The notes beneath the pieces are model-generated. The model saw only the letters and a program-made list of their open reading frames with translations, made no database searches and was not told where the DNA came from. A DNA stretch of 19,087 nucleotides from assembly GCA_003096255.1 (NCBI GenBank), contig PIXS01000250.1:1-19087 (forward strand), in the 5' to 3' direction. Position numbers and translations under genes: made by a program. Shown piece after piece: positions 1 to 7,586 of this stretch (position 1 is its first letter; every line of letters starts with the position of its first letter). Source of the stretch: Candidatus Bathyarchaeum sp. GTDB lineage: Archaea > Thermoproteota > Bathyarchaeia > Bathyarchaeales > Bathyarchaeaceae.

Positions 1-1
1 C

Positions 2-193
2 TCCTACACCCTTTACAGGCTCAAGAAGGGAGGGTTGGCTCCAGCGGGAATAATAAACAGGGACTGCGAAACTGTGGTCGCTGTAGGTGCAATAATCTCA
101 GAGATACCCTGCGTTGACGAAATCGATATCTCGAAAATAAAAAATGGAGATATTGTTCGAATAGAGAATGGTGTTATCACAATTAAGGAGTGA
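2..193 (+). CDS. Phosphomevalonate dehydratase small subunit (aconitase X swivel domain, DUF126), C-terminal part
   Basis: This is the last 63 residues of a gene whose start lies before the window. The readable part runs from SYTLYRLKKGG through INRDCETVVAVGAI and IPCVDEIDISKIKNGDIV to the stop at 191-193. The SYxLY start, the AExI/CETVVAVGAI block and the IKNGDxV strand are typical of the swivelling small subunit of aconitase X. In archaea this subunit joins the large subunit to dehydrate (R)-5-phosphomevalonate to trans-anhydromevalonate 5-phosphate. The identity is supported by context: isopentenyl phosphate kinase follows after 46 bases, then IPP isomerase and a prenyl synthase. The large subunit probably lies just upstream, outside the window. 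The related proline-pathway enzyme, cis-3-hydroxyproline dehydratase, shares this fold, but the neighbours argue against it. Confidence 0.88.
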   Translation, partial: SYTLYRLKKGGLAPAGIINRDCETVVAVGAIISEIPCVDEIDISKIKNGDIVRIENGVITIKE

Positions 194-239
194 CTTGCAG
201 AAAACCCAAGTTAGATAAAAACGAAACGAGGTGCAAAAA

Positions 240-1055
240 ATGGGTAATAAGCCAACTGTTCTGAAGTTAGGAGGTTCCGTGATAACAGATAAGGAGAAGC
301 CCTTGACTCCTAACTTGAAGGCAATTGAACGGTTGGCAGACGAAATTTCTCAAGCCAACATTTCATCCCTGATTCTAATTCATGGAGGAGGTTCTTTTGG
401 TCACCCTTTTGCAGAACACTACAACCTAGGCGAGGGATATAATGGGCCGTCACAGATTCTGGGTTTTTCGCAAACCCATCTAGCAATGACTCTGCTGAAC
501 AGTTGGGTTATGGAGGCTCTAATAAGCCATAGCATTCCTGCAGTAGATGTTCATCCGTCCTCCTGTACGGTAACGAAGGCTGGTCGAATAACAAGCATGG
601 AACTAAAACCCCTGAAAAAGATGCTTAAAATGGGTTTTGTGCCAGTTTTGTACGGCGACACAGTCATTGATTCCAAGCTGGGCTTCGCTATATTGTCTGG
701 AGACCAACTTGTTTCTTCACTGGCAATAAAACTTGGCGCATGTCGCATTGTAATGGGTGCGGATGTTGACGGATTATACACGTCTGACCCCAAAACAGAC
801 CCTTCGGCACAGTTGATTGAGCGTGCGACCTTGGAAGAATTGAAAAGCATGGAACACAAGATTGAGGGGTCAAAGGCAACTGACGTGACAGGAGGCATGC
901 TCGGGAAAATGCATGAAGTAACTCTTGCCATTGAGGATGGCATTGAAACGGTGATTGTGAATGCCACAAAATCTGGACGAGTCTACAAGGCTCTTACAGG
1001 AAAAAAGGTGATTGGAACCGTATTATCGAAAAAGATGGGTGAAACAGTTGGATGA
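240..1055 (+). CDS. Isopentenyl phosphate kinase
   Basis: A 271-residue amino acid kinase-fold enzyme that phosphorylates isopentenyl phosphate to isopentenyl diphosphate with ATP, the last step of the archaeal mevalonate route. The N-terminal LKLGGSVITDK carries the phosphate-binding lysine and glycines. HGGGSFGHP at residues 48-56 contains His55, which aligns with the catalytic histidine of characterised archaeal enzymes. YGDTV and SGDQL near the middle and GADVDGLYTSDP with DVTGGML in the C-terminal half fit the nucleotide site. A GTG at 231 is also in frame, but GAGGTG at 228-233 is a good Shine-Dalgarno site six bases before the ATG at 240, so I chose the ATG. The 3' end overlaps the likely start of the isomerase gene by 8 bases, indicating co-transcription and coupled translation. 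Confidence 0.95.
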   Translation: MGNKPTVLKLGGSVITDKEKPLTPNLKAIERLADEISQANISSLILIHGGGSFGHPFAEHYNLGEGYNGPSQILGFSQTHLAMTLLNSWVMEALISHSIPAVDVHPSSCTVTKAGRITSMELKPLKKMLKMGFVPVLYGDTVIDSKLGFAILSGDQLVSSLAIKLGACRIVMGADVDGLYTSDPKTDPSAQLIERATLEELKSMEHKIEGSKATDVTGGMLGKMHEVTLAIEDGIETVIVNATKSGRVYKALTGKKVIGTVLSKKMGETVG

Positions 1056-2148
1056 ATTGATTGGAGAAAGAAAGGCTGACCACATAGAAATCTGTCTAAA
1101 AGAAGATGTTCAAGCCAAAAAGGCGTCCACGGGATTCGGGGACGTTTCCCTTGTGCACAGAGCCTTGCCCGAAATTGAGCGCGAAAAAATTGACCTCTCC
1201 ACAACAGTTTTTGGGTACAAGTTTTCTGCCCCAATTTTCGTGGGAGCCATGACAGGAGGCACCCCAGAAGCCAAAAAAATCAATGCTGCAATAGCTGAGG
1301 CAGTAGAGGAACTTAATCTTGGTATGGGCGTCGGAAGCCAACGAATAGCAATTGACAACCCAGAACTCGCGCACACCTTCAGCATAGTCAGGGAAAAGGC
1401 GCCAACAGCCTTCATTATAGCCAACATTGGAGGACCACAACTCGTCACCAAATACGGCATAAAAGAAGCAAAAACAGCAGTCGAGATGATTCAAGCCAAC
1501 GCCTTGGCAATACACTTGAACCCCCTGCAGGAGGCTGTGCAGCCGGAAGGCGACACAAACTACTCCAACCTGCTCCAAAGTATTGGTGAAATCACTCAAG
1601 AGTTGGATGTTCCAGTTATTGTCAAGGAGACTGGGGCAGGAATAGCTGCAGAGGACGCAAAACTGCTTGAAGATGCTGGTGTTGCAGGAATTGACGTGGC
1701 TGGGGTTGGGGGCACAAGCTGGGCAGCCGTGGAATATTTCAGGGCTAAGGCGCGGCAAGATGTTTCCAGTCAAAAACTTGGAGAAACCTTCTGGGATTGG
1801 GGAATACCCACCGCAGCAAGCCTAGTAGAAGCGGTCAAGTCAACTAATCTGCCTGTGATAGCTTCGGGTGGAATAAGAAACGGCATAGATGTCGCGAAGG
1901 CTTTGGCTTTAGGCGCAAGTTTAGCTTCTGCTACTTTCCCGTTTCTGGAGCCTGCCACAAAAGGTTCGGAAGATGTTAAAAGGGCGCTTATGTCATTGGT
2001 TGGGGAAGTGAGAAATGCCATGTTCCTTGTAGGCGCGGACTCAATTCAGAAGCTGCAGACTGTTCCGGTTGTGTTAACTGGAAAAACTGCTGAGTGGCTA
2101 AAAATGCGAGGCTTCAAGCCTAAAGCTTATGCGAGGAAAAAAATGTGA
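1048..2148 (+). CDS. fni: Type 2 isopentenyl-diphosphate delta-isomerase (FMN-dependent)
   Basis: Interconverts IPP and DMAPP using reduced FMN, giving the allylic primer for prenyl chain growth. A TIM-barrel protein of 366 residues if started at the TTG at 1048. That start has GGTGA at 1038-1042 five bases ahead and leads straight into the family opening ERKADHIEICLKEDV. A start at 1012 would add 12 residues. Family landmarks are FVGAMTGGTPEA, GMGVGSQR, the HLNPLQEAVQPEGD block, VKETGAGI and the phosphate-binding IASGGIRNGIDVAKALALGA. Length is normal for archaeal Idi-2. It sits between isopentenyl phosphate kinase (8-base overlap) and the prenyl synthase (4-base overlap), so product flow follows gene order. 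Type 1 isomerase is excluded by the fold. Confidence 0.95.
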   Translation: MDELIGERKADHIEICLKEDVQAKKASTGFGDVSLVHRALPEIEREKIDLSTTVFGYKFSAPIFVGAMTGGTPEAKKINAAIAEAVEELNLGMGVGSQRIAIDNPELAHTFSIVREKAPTAFIIANIGGPQLVTKYGIKEAKTAVEMIQANALAIHLNPLQEAVQPEGDTNYSNLLQSIGEITQELDVPVIVKETGAGIAAEDAKLLEDAGVAGIDVAGVGGTSWAAVEYFRAKARQDVSSQKLGETFWDWGIPTAASLVEAVKSTNLPVIASGGIRNGIDVAKALALGASLASATFPFLEPATKGSEDVKRALMSLVGEVRNAMFLVGADSIQKLQTVPVVLTGKTAEWLKMRGFKPKAYARKKM

Positions 2149-3146
2149 GTGACCTGTCAACTAAGATAGCTGAATCAGCAAAGAAAGTGAACTGTTTCAT
2201 TGAGCAAGTTGTTGACTCTGAAAGCGAACCCAAGGTTCTCTACAGAGCTGCCCGTCACATAATTGACGCTGGAGGAAAACGGCTCAGACCTTTTCTTGTG
2301 ATGAAAAGCTGCAAAATGGTGGGCGGCAGAGAAGAGGATTCCCTTCCCACAGCATCGGCTCTGGAAATGCTTCACACCTTCACTCTTCTTCACGATGATA
2401 TAATGGACCAAGACGAGAAAAGGCGGGGAGTCCCAAGTGTTCACACCAAATGGAGCGAGCCAATCGCCATAGTGGCTGGAGACCTCCTCTTTGCTAAGGT
2501 CTACGAGGCAATCACCAAATACACGGACACAAAAAGTGTGAAGGCTAAGCGGATACTGCAGGTGATGCAGGAAATCAGTGAAGCAACCGTAACCCTTTGT
2601 GAGGGACAAACAAGGGACATGTTGTTTGAGGACATGGAAACCGTTTCTGAGGCTGAATACTTCAAGATGATTGAAGGCAAAACCGCTGCCTTGTTTGAAA
2701 CTTCTGCCCGATGCGGAGGACTGCTGGGGGGTGCAACGAAAATTCAGGTTAAGCGTCTTGGAGAGTTTGGGCGTTACGCTGGCATCGCCTTTCAGGTAAT
2801 TGATGATGTTTTGGCTTTGACTGCGGATGAGAAGGTTCTGAAGAAGCCTGTTGGCAACGATATCCGTGAGGGAAAAAGAACCCTAATTGTTGTTCGTGCC
2901 CTTGAAAAGGCATCAAAGAGCCAGAGGCAGCAGATTCTTGAGACGTTAGGAAACAAGGATGCGTCCCCTGAGCAGATACGGGAAACCATCACGTTGATTG
3001 ATTCTTTGGGGGCAATCAAATACGCCAAGAAGCTGGCAGACAAGTACCTCAAAAAAGCCAAAAAGGCGCTAAACAGGTTTCCTGCCTCAGAAGATAAAGA
3101 AGACCTCTTAAGCTTAGCAGACCTCATTTTTGCTAGGCAAAATTAA
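2145..3146 (+). CDS. Geranylgeranyl diphosphate synthase-like short-chain polyprenyl synthase
   Basis: A 333-residue trans-prenyltransferase that condenses IPP onto DMAPP, most likely up to C20 for archaeal membrane lipids. GGKRLRPF lies at residues 43-50. The first aspartate-rich motif, HDDIMDQD, has its first Asp at 84. Phe79, five residues before that Asp, matches the bulky residue that limits chain length to C20 in archaeal type I GGPP synthases. The second motif, VIDDVLALTAD at about 218-228, has Ala224 where a third Asp is common; Sulfolobus-type enzymes also vary there. KPVGNDIREGKRTL closes the catalytic core. The gene starts with a GTG that overlaps the isomerase stop (GTGA), the tightest junction in the operon. 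Product length is inferred from the motif; a longer-chain synthase cannot be fully excluded. Confidence 0.93.
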   Translation: MSDLSTKIAESAKKVNCFIEQVVDSESEPKVLYRAARHIIDAGGKRLRPFLVMKSCKMVGGREEDSLPTASALEMLHTFTLLHDDIMDQDEKRRGVPSVHTKWSEPIAIVAGDLLFAKVYEAITKYTDTKSVKAKRILQVMQEISEATVTLCEGQTRDMLFEDMETVSEAEYFKMIEGKTAALFETSARCGGLLGGATKIQVKRLGEFGRYAGIAFQVIDDVLALTADEKVLKKPVGNDIREGKRTLIVVRALEKASKSQRQQILETLGNKDASPEQIRETITLIDSLGAIKYAKKLADKYLKKAKKALNRFPASEDKEDLLSLADLIFARQN

Positions 3147-3166
3147 ACCATAGTTAGTGGCGAACC

Positions 3167-4915
3167 TTGAATCCGAGCGAAGAAAAAGAAGCCAGAGAAG
3201 TAATCAGGAAAATTGTTCTTCTGAATGCCCTACGTTACGGCGGAAAAGCTTCGCCAAAACCTGTTTTCGGCAAACTTCTTGGCGAACATGCACAATTCAG
3301 GCAGAAAATAAAAGAAATTTCTCCAATTATCAACGAAGTCGTCCAAGAAATCAACACCCTAACGCTGGAGGAACAGAAAGCCATAGTTGAAGAGAAATGG
3401 CCTGAAACTCTAGTTGAAGAAAAAACAGAAGAAACAAAGCAGCTTCCGCCCTTGCCTAACGTCAAAAAATACAAGAAAATTGTTACGCGCTTTTCTCCGA
3501 ATCCAGACTTTGTTCTTCATTTGGGTTCTGCTAGGGCAATAATCCTCAGCCACGACTACGCCAAAATGTATGACGGAAGCTTTCTTCTCCGCTTCGAAGA
3601 CACCGACTCCAAGACCAAGAAGCCGAAACTGGAGTTCTATGATGCTGTTAGGGAAGACCTGAAGTGGCTGGGCTGTAGCTGGGACAAGGAATTCATACAA
3701 AGTGACAGGCTCCCCACCTACTATGAGCATGCAGAAGAACTCATCAAGCTGGGTGGCGCTTACGTTTGTACCTGTGAGCGGGAAGTTTTTCAGAAAAAGT
3801 CAAGAGCTAAGGAGGCCTGTCCTTGTCGAATGTTGTCTGCTGAGGAGAGTTTGGTTCGCTGGAACCGTATGTTGGATGGGACGTATGGTGAGGGCGAGGC
3901 TGTTGTTCGTGTTAAAACCGAGTTGGGGCATAAGAATCCTGCTGTTCGTGACTGGCCAGCATTGCGGATAATCGACTCAAAGAAGTATCCTCATCCTCGT
4001 GTTGGCAGCAAGTATCGTGTTTGGCCTCTTTACAATTTTTCTACGGGCGTTGACGATCATCTGATGGGCATAACTCACATCATAAGAGGCAAGGAGCATC
4101 TCACGAATCAGGCTAGGCAAGAATACATGTACAAACATTTTGGGTGGACCTATCCTGAAACCATCCACTACGGCAGACTAAAGATTACAGGCGCGTCATT
4201 GAGCAAGTCAGAAATCGTGAAGGGCATGGACAGCGGACTATACAAAAGCTGGGACGACCCGCGGCTAGCCACCTTAGCAGCCCTAAAGCGACGAGGGATA
4301 ATGGCAGAAGCAATACACAGTCTAATAATTGATGTTGGTCCAAAGCCTCAGGATGTGGTTTTAGCTTGGAAAAACTTGTATGCCCACAACAGGAAGCTGA
4401 TTGACCCAACTGCTAAACGTTACTTCTTCGTACACGACCCCGTGAAGCTTGTTGTAAGTGGTGTTCCTCACGAGTTTACGGCTCAGATTCCTTTACATCC
4501 TGACCATCCCAATATGGGTGTCCGCGAATTTGACGTCAAGCCCGTTGATGGAAAGGCAGTGTTCCTGATTTCAAGGGATGACTTAGGCATGATAGAGGGC
4601 AAAGGGGCTGTTCGTTTCATGGACCTCTTCAACTTCAAAGTAGAAAAAGTTGAGGAGACTGTGGTTCAAGCCAGTTTTCTGGGCGACTCCTATGAAGAGG
4701 CGAAGAAGCTTGGAGCTCCCTTGATTCACTGGATTTCCTTTGATGCTGGTGTGTCATGCGAGGTTGTGATGCCTGACGCTTCCGTATCTAAAGGCATTGC
4801 AGAAGATTCCTGCAGGAAGTTGACGCCTGGCGAGGTTATTCAGTTTCAGCGTTTCGGCTTTGTTCGAGTTGATTCCAATAATGAGAAGCTGATTGCATAT
4901 TTTGCCCACCGTTAA
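3167..4915 (+). CDS. gltX: Glutamyl-tRNA synthetase, archaeal type
   Basis: A 582-residue class I synthetase that charges tRNA-Glu, and in archaea usually also tRNA-Gln as substrate for transamidation. Residues 1-100 form the helical archaeal/eukaryotic N-terminal extension. The HIGH-equivalent is HLGS at 118-121. LRFEDTDSK follows at about 141-149, and the KMSKS-equivalent is LSKSE at 345-349. Cys201, Cys203, Cys218 and Cys220 (CTC and CPC) could bind zinc in the insert. The C-terminal 200 residues are a GlnRS-like beta-barrel anticodon domain rather than the helical bacterial one. The TTG at 3167 is the first start after an in-frame TAG at 3155-3157. No convincing Shine-Dalgarno precedes it, so translation may depend on the upstream gene, which ends 20 bases earlier. 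It is the last gene of the isoprenoid operon. Confidence 0.95.
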   Translation: MNPSEEKEAREVIRKIVLLNALRYGGKASPKPVFGKLLGEHAQFRQKIKEISPIINEVVQEINTLTLEEQKAIVEEKWPETLVEEKTEETKQLPPLPNVKKYKKIVTRFSPNPDFVLHLGSARAIILSHDYAKMYDGSFLLRFEDTDSKTKKPKLEFYDAVREDLKWLGCSWDKEFIQSDRLPTYYEHAEELIKLGGAYVCTCEREVFQKKSRAKEACPCRMLSAEESLVRWNRMLDGTYGEGEAVVRVKTELGHKNPAVRDWPALRIIDSKKYPHPRVGSKYRVWPLYNFSTGVDDHLMGITHIIRGKEHLTNQARQEYMYKHFGWTYPETIHYGRLKITGASLSKSEIVKGMDSGLYKSWDDPRLATLAALKRRGIMAEAIHSLIIDVGPKPQDVVLAWKNLYAHNRKLIDPTAKRYFFVHDPVKLVVSGVPHEFTAQIPLHPDHPNMGVREFDVKPVDGKAVFLISRDDLGMIEGKGAVRFMDLFNFKVEKVEETVVQASFLGDSYEEAKKLGAPLIHWISFDAGVSCEVVMPDASVSKGIAEDSCRKLTPGEVIQFQRFGFVRVDSNNEKLIAYFAHR

Positions 4916-4932
4916 CGGTTGATGCTTCTGCT

Positions 4933-4954
4933 CAGTTTTTCAGAAAAAAGACTG
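4933..4954 (+). terminator. Possible weak hairpin/T-run terminator after gltX
   Basis: The arms CAGTTTTT and AAAAAGACTG can pair around a short loop with one G-U pair, 18 bases after the gltX stop. The only T-run is five bases and lies inside the stem, so this is a weak candidate for the operon end. Confidence 0.25.
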
Positions 4955-4971
4955 TTTTCAACAATCCGCTG

Positions 4972-4989
4972 CTATTAGACTCCTAATAG
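4972..4989. repeat. Perfect 7-bp inverted repeat
   Basis: CTATTAG and CTAATAG are exact inverted copies separated by four bases (ACTC). The site lies in the 238-base gap between gltX and the beta-helix gene. It could be a protein-binding palindrome or a small hairpin; the sequence alone does not decide. Confidence 0.4.
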
Positions 4990-5038
4990 ACTAAATTCCA
5001 TTGCTGTGCCAAAATTGAAATTTGATGTTGATTCTTTT

Positions 5039-5054
5039 GTCAAGAAAACTTGAC
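5039..5054. repeat. Perfect 6-bp inverted repeat with a second half-copy downstream, possible operator
   Basis: GTCAAG and CTTGAC are exact inverted arms around AAAA. The left half plus spacer, GTCAAGAAAA, recurs at 5073-5082, 34 bases on. Both lie about 70-115 bases upstream of the beta-helix gene start, in AT-rich DNA, where a regulator of that gene could bind. No known regulator consensus was recognised. Confidence 0.4.
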
Positions 5055-5125
5055 TAAGTTGCCATTTGTTAGGTCAAGAAAATTTTACAAAAAATGTTTT
5101 ATGAGTTGAATCATGGATATTGTTG

Positions 5126-5133
5126 TTAATTAT
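5126..5133 (+). promoter_or_regulatory. Possible TATA box of the beta-helix gene
   Basis: TTAATTAT is centred about 25 bases before the TTG at 5154, the spacing expected for a leaderless archaeal transcript. The surrounding region is AT-rich throughout, so the assignment is tentative. Confidence 0.35.
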
Positions 5134-5153
5134 CACCTAAGGCAGTATCAACT

Positions 5154-7238
5154 TTGAACAAAAAAATTACGGTGATTTTTACGGCGATTTGCATTGCTCT
5201 GATGCTAGGAGCAGCGATTTACACAAGTTCCCAAACTGGAGCTCATGACGCAAATCAAATCCCCACCGAACCAGCTTCGCCTGAAAACCAAACAGAGCCT
5301 GAAAGTGAAAACAACATAGAACCCCCTGAATTACCCCCCAATAATTCATCGTTCCTTCACCTGCCTGAACTAGAACCGCCTCCCTCAGCATCTCTTGGTA
5401 TTGATGCCCTTGTTGTTCCCGATGACTATCCTACTATTCAACAGGCTGTGGACAGTGCTTCCGATGGTGACACAGTTTTTGTAAAAAATGGACAATACAA
5501 TGAAACTGTTACTATCGATAAGTCCTTGTTGCTTCTGGGCGAAGACAAGCAGTCAACAATCATAGACGCAAACAGTGTGGGTCCAGACTTGCTGATACTG
5601 CATGACAACGTCAATGTCACAGGGTTTACGCTGACAAACACAATGATTCCATCAGAGGGGAACCCTTGGTTTCCAGATTTTGTTCCTCCAATACATCTTC
5701 CAGACATTCGAATAGTAAACGCCAGTCACTGCTACATATATAGAAACAAATTGATTGGCAGCACAATAGGGGTTTCCGTTGAAAACTCTTCACAAATTGT
5801 TGTAACTGAAAATGAGATTAGTCATAATACCAAGGGTGTAGAGCTATCTTTCTCCACAAATAGTTACATCACAAACAATGTTGTCTACGGAGGCACCACA
5901 GGAATCGTTATCGCCTCTTCAACCGCCAACACTATGGTCAACAACACAATCACAGATGCCCTTTCTGGCGTCTGGCTAAGCTCCGCGTCCGGTAACAATC
6001 TTAGAGACAACAAGTTATTGAACAATTTCTGTAGCTTTGCAGTCACTGGCAGCAATGTGGAGTCATTCGTAAATGATGTTGCCCCATCAAACACGATAGA
6101 CGGCAAACCAATCTATTACTGGGTCAGTGAATCCAACAAAATTGTTCCATCCGACGCCGCCTGCATCATTCTAGTGAACTGCACAGACGTTACCGTCCAA
6201 GATTATGACCTACCGTTAAGCAGTCATGGAATAATATTAGCCAACACCAACAATTCACTCATAAAAAGCAACAAATTAGCCAGTATAAACCATTCTAAAT
6301 CCGCGGATTTTGGAGAACAGGCGCTAAGCATTCTACTTTTCAAGTCTTTCAATAACGTTGTTGAACACAACCGTGCAAACATCAATCTCGACTACTCCTG
6401 CAACAACAGTGTGACGCAAAATACAGGACTTATCCGCCTTTATGAGTCAGACTTCAACAAAATCTTCAAAAACAGCATAACTAGCATCTCCTTCGTTAGT
6501 GGTGACAGATCTGGAATCGGTTTGGACAATTGTTCTGGGAATCAAATTAGAGAAAATACAATATCGGGGAATAGTCCGGGTGTTTTGCTTACCCAAGCTT
6601 CACATAACAACAGCGTAATAGGAAACAACATATGTGATAATCCTCAGGGAGGCATACACTTGATGGGCGACCCTCATGACTGGCCCCCCAGTGGAGACAA
6701 AGAATCGGCTCCTCGCTTCAATCTGATATTAAATAACACAATTACTGGAAACGGGAATGAAGGACTCTTGGATTCTGCATATTGTACTAGAATTGTTGGC
6801 AACAATCTGGAAAAGAATCGGGGTTGGGGCATATTGCTGGCTAACAGTGTTAATTGCAGCATAGTAGGTAACGTGATAGAAGGATTCTTTTTTGGAGGAG
6901 ATGGTTTCGTTAACACGACTAACTGCATCATCGTTGGGAACAACATAACAGTGAACAGCCTGTATAGCCAGTATGGAGTTTGGTTTATGTCAGCGTATCC
7001 GGGGACGTTTTATCACAACAACTTCTTTGTTCTAATCAACGTAGACGGTGGAGTTAGCCACGTTTGGGACAACGGAAATGAAGGAAACTACTGGTACTAC
7101 TGGCGGCTCAGCTGGGGAACAGACTCTAACGGAGATGGAATAGCTGATACTCCTTACCTCATTGACGAAGGTAACCAAGACAATTATGCTCTGATGGAAC
7201 CCATGAACATCGACACATACCAAAGTTACCCTGATTGA
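5154..7238 (+). CDS. Secreted/anchored right-handed beta-helix protein, NosD-like repeats
   Basis: A 694-residue extracytoplasmic protein. Residues 1-26 (basic NKK, then a hydrophobic stretch) form a signal peptide or N-terminal anchor. Residues 35-80 are a Pro/Glu/Asn-rich linker. From DYPTIQQAVDSASDGD at 91 the chain is a parallel beta-helix of about 22-25-residue turns with repeated NNxITxN, GNNI and NTITGN asparagine ladders, as in pectate-lyase-like and NosD copper-binding families. Near the end, GNEGNYWYYW and DSNGDGIADTPYLID form the closing module often seen in archaeal surface NosD proteins; its DxNxDGxxD portion could bind calcium. No C-terminal membrane helix or sorting signal is seen. 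No nos genes are nearby, so nitrous oxide reductase maturation is not implied; a cell-surface carbohydrate or adhesion role is more likely. Start is a TTG directly before the signal peptide. Confidence 0.85.
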   Translation: MNKKITVIFTAICIALMLGAAIYTSSQTGAHDANQIPTEPASPENQTEPESENNIEPPELPPNNSSFLHLPELEPPPSASLGIDALVVPDDYPTIQQAVDSASDGDTVFVKNGQYNETVTIDKSLLLLGEDKQSTIIDANSVGPDLLILHDNVNVTGFTLTNTMIPSEGNPWFPDFVPPIHLPDIRIVNASHCYIYRNKLIGSTIGVSVENSSQIVVTENEISHNTKGVELSFSTNSYITNNVVYGGTTGIVIASSTANTMVNNTITDALSGVWLSSASGNNLRDNKLLNNFCSFAVTGSNVESFVNDVAPSNTIDGKPIYYWVSESNKIVPSDAACIILVNCTDVTVQDYDLPLSSHGIILANTNNSLIKSNKLASINHSKSADFGEQALSILLFKSFNNVVEHNRANINLDYSCNNSVTQNTGLIRLYESDFNKIFKNSITSISFVSGDRSGIGLDNCSGNQIRENTISGNSPGVLLTQASHNNSVIGNNICDNPQGGIHLMGDPHDWPPSGDKESAPRFNLILNNTITGNGNEGLLDSAYCTRIVGNNLEKNRGWGILLANSVNCSIVGNVIEGFFFGGDGFVNTTNCIIVGNNITVNSLYSQYGVWFMSAYPGTFYHNNFFVLINVDGGVSHVWDNGNEGNYWYYWRLSWGTDSNGDGIADTPYLIDEGNQDNYALMEPMNIDTYQSYPD

Positions 7239-7330
7239 TTATCCATCATTCGTCTAAGGAAGCAACCTTTGTAGCTACACTCTGCAAGAAGTGGCTAACC
7301 AAAAACAACCAATCTGATGCAGACTTAACA

Positions 7331-7338
7331 TTTAATAT
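7331..7338 (+). promoter_or_regulatory. TATA box for the 47-residue Cys/His mini-protein gene
   Basis: TTTAATAT lies about 26 bases before a predicted transcript start near 7360. That leaves a short leader containing GGTGAT (7365-7370) six bases before the TTG at 7377. Nearly the same box, TTTAATATAAA, precedes dtdA. Bases 7239-7330, between the beta-helix stop and this box, show nothing recognisable. Confidence 0.5.
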
Positions 7339-7376
7339 GACTTACATCAACTAACAAGGCATATGGTGATTGTACT

Positions 7377-7520
7377 TTGGTTGAGCAGCGGACAGACCTT
7401 TGTGGTTGCGTTTTCGAGATTCAGGACGACATACTGGTTTGTGTCAAGCGCTGCAGAAAGCACAGCAGACCTAAACGGAAGCGCCCCTTCAGAGCCAAAG
7501 CCGAATGCGTAAGACCCTAA
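7377..7520 (+). CDS. Small Cys/His-rich putative zinc-binding protein, 47 residues
   Basis: A short reading frame in what would otherwise be a 348-base gap. The protein begins VEQRTDLCGCVFEIQDD and continues through VCVKRCRKH to a strongly basic tail (RPKRKRPFRAKAE). Cys9, Cys11, Cys22, Cys26 and His29 form a CxC...CxxxCxxH pattern that fits one zinc site formed by two knuckles around a beta-hairpin. Support for translation is good: GGTGAT is a near-full anti-Shine-Dalgarno match six bases before the TTG, a TATA box sits at the right distance, and a seven-T run follows 17 bases after the stop. The basic tail suggests nucleic acid or ribosome contact, but that is inference and I do not recognise a named family. 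A competing 49-residue frame (7363-7512) has no such motif. Confidence 0.55.
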   Translation: MVEQRTDLCGCVFEIQDDILVCVKRCRKHSRPKRKRPFRAKAECVRP

Positions 7521-7537
7521 AAGACGCGTATCAGAGA

Positions 7538-7544
7538 TTTTTTT
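7538..7544 (+). terminator. T-run, probable terminator of the mini-protein gene
   Basis: Seven consecutive T on the plus strand, 17 bases after the mini-protein stop. Archaeal RNA polymerase terminates at such runs without needing a hairpin. It could also be part of the AT-rich upstream region of polB. Confidence 0.4.
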
Positions 7545-7558
7545 AATACGAGGCACCT

Positions 7559-7564
7559 TATACC
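7559..7564 (+). promoter_or_regulatory. TATA box of DNA polymerase B gene
   Basis: TTATAC is centred about 26 bases before the ATG at 7587, and there is no Shine-Dalgarno between them. This fits leaderless transcription of the polymerase gene. Confidence 0.45.
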
Positions 7565-7586
7565 CTGTTAACGGACACAAACAAAA

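Noticed and set aside
551..967. Long antisense frame inside isopentenyl phosphate kinase
   Set aside because: Low-complexity Ser/Thr-rich shadow of a strongly conserved gene, with no expression signals.
1096..1773. 225-residue antisense frame inside the IPP isomerase gene
   Set aside because: No family resemblance; the plus-strand gene is diagnostic.
5154..7238. Beta-helix gene as true nosD of nitrous oxide reduction
   Set aside because: No nosZ, nosF or nosY nearby, and the repeats are generic to surface beta-helix proteins.
7363..7512. 49-residue frame starting ATG in the gap before polB
   Set aside because: It overlaps the Cys/His mini-protein in another frame and shows no motif. The GGTGAT ribosome site and zinc pattern favour the other frame.
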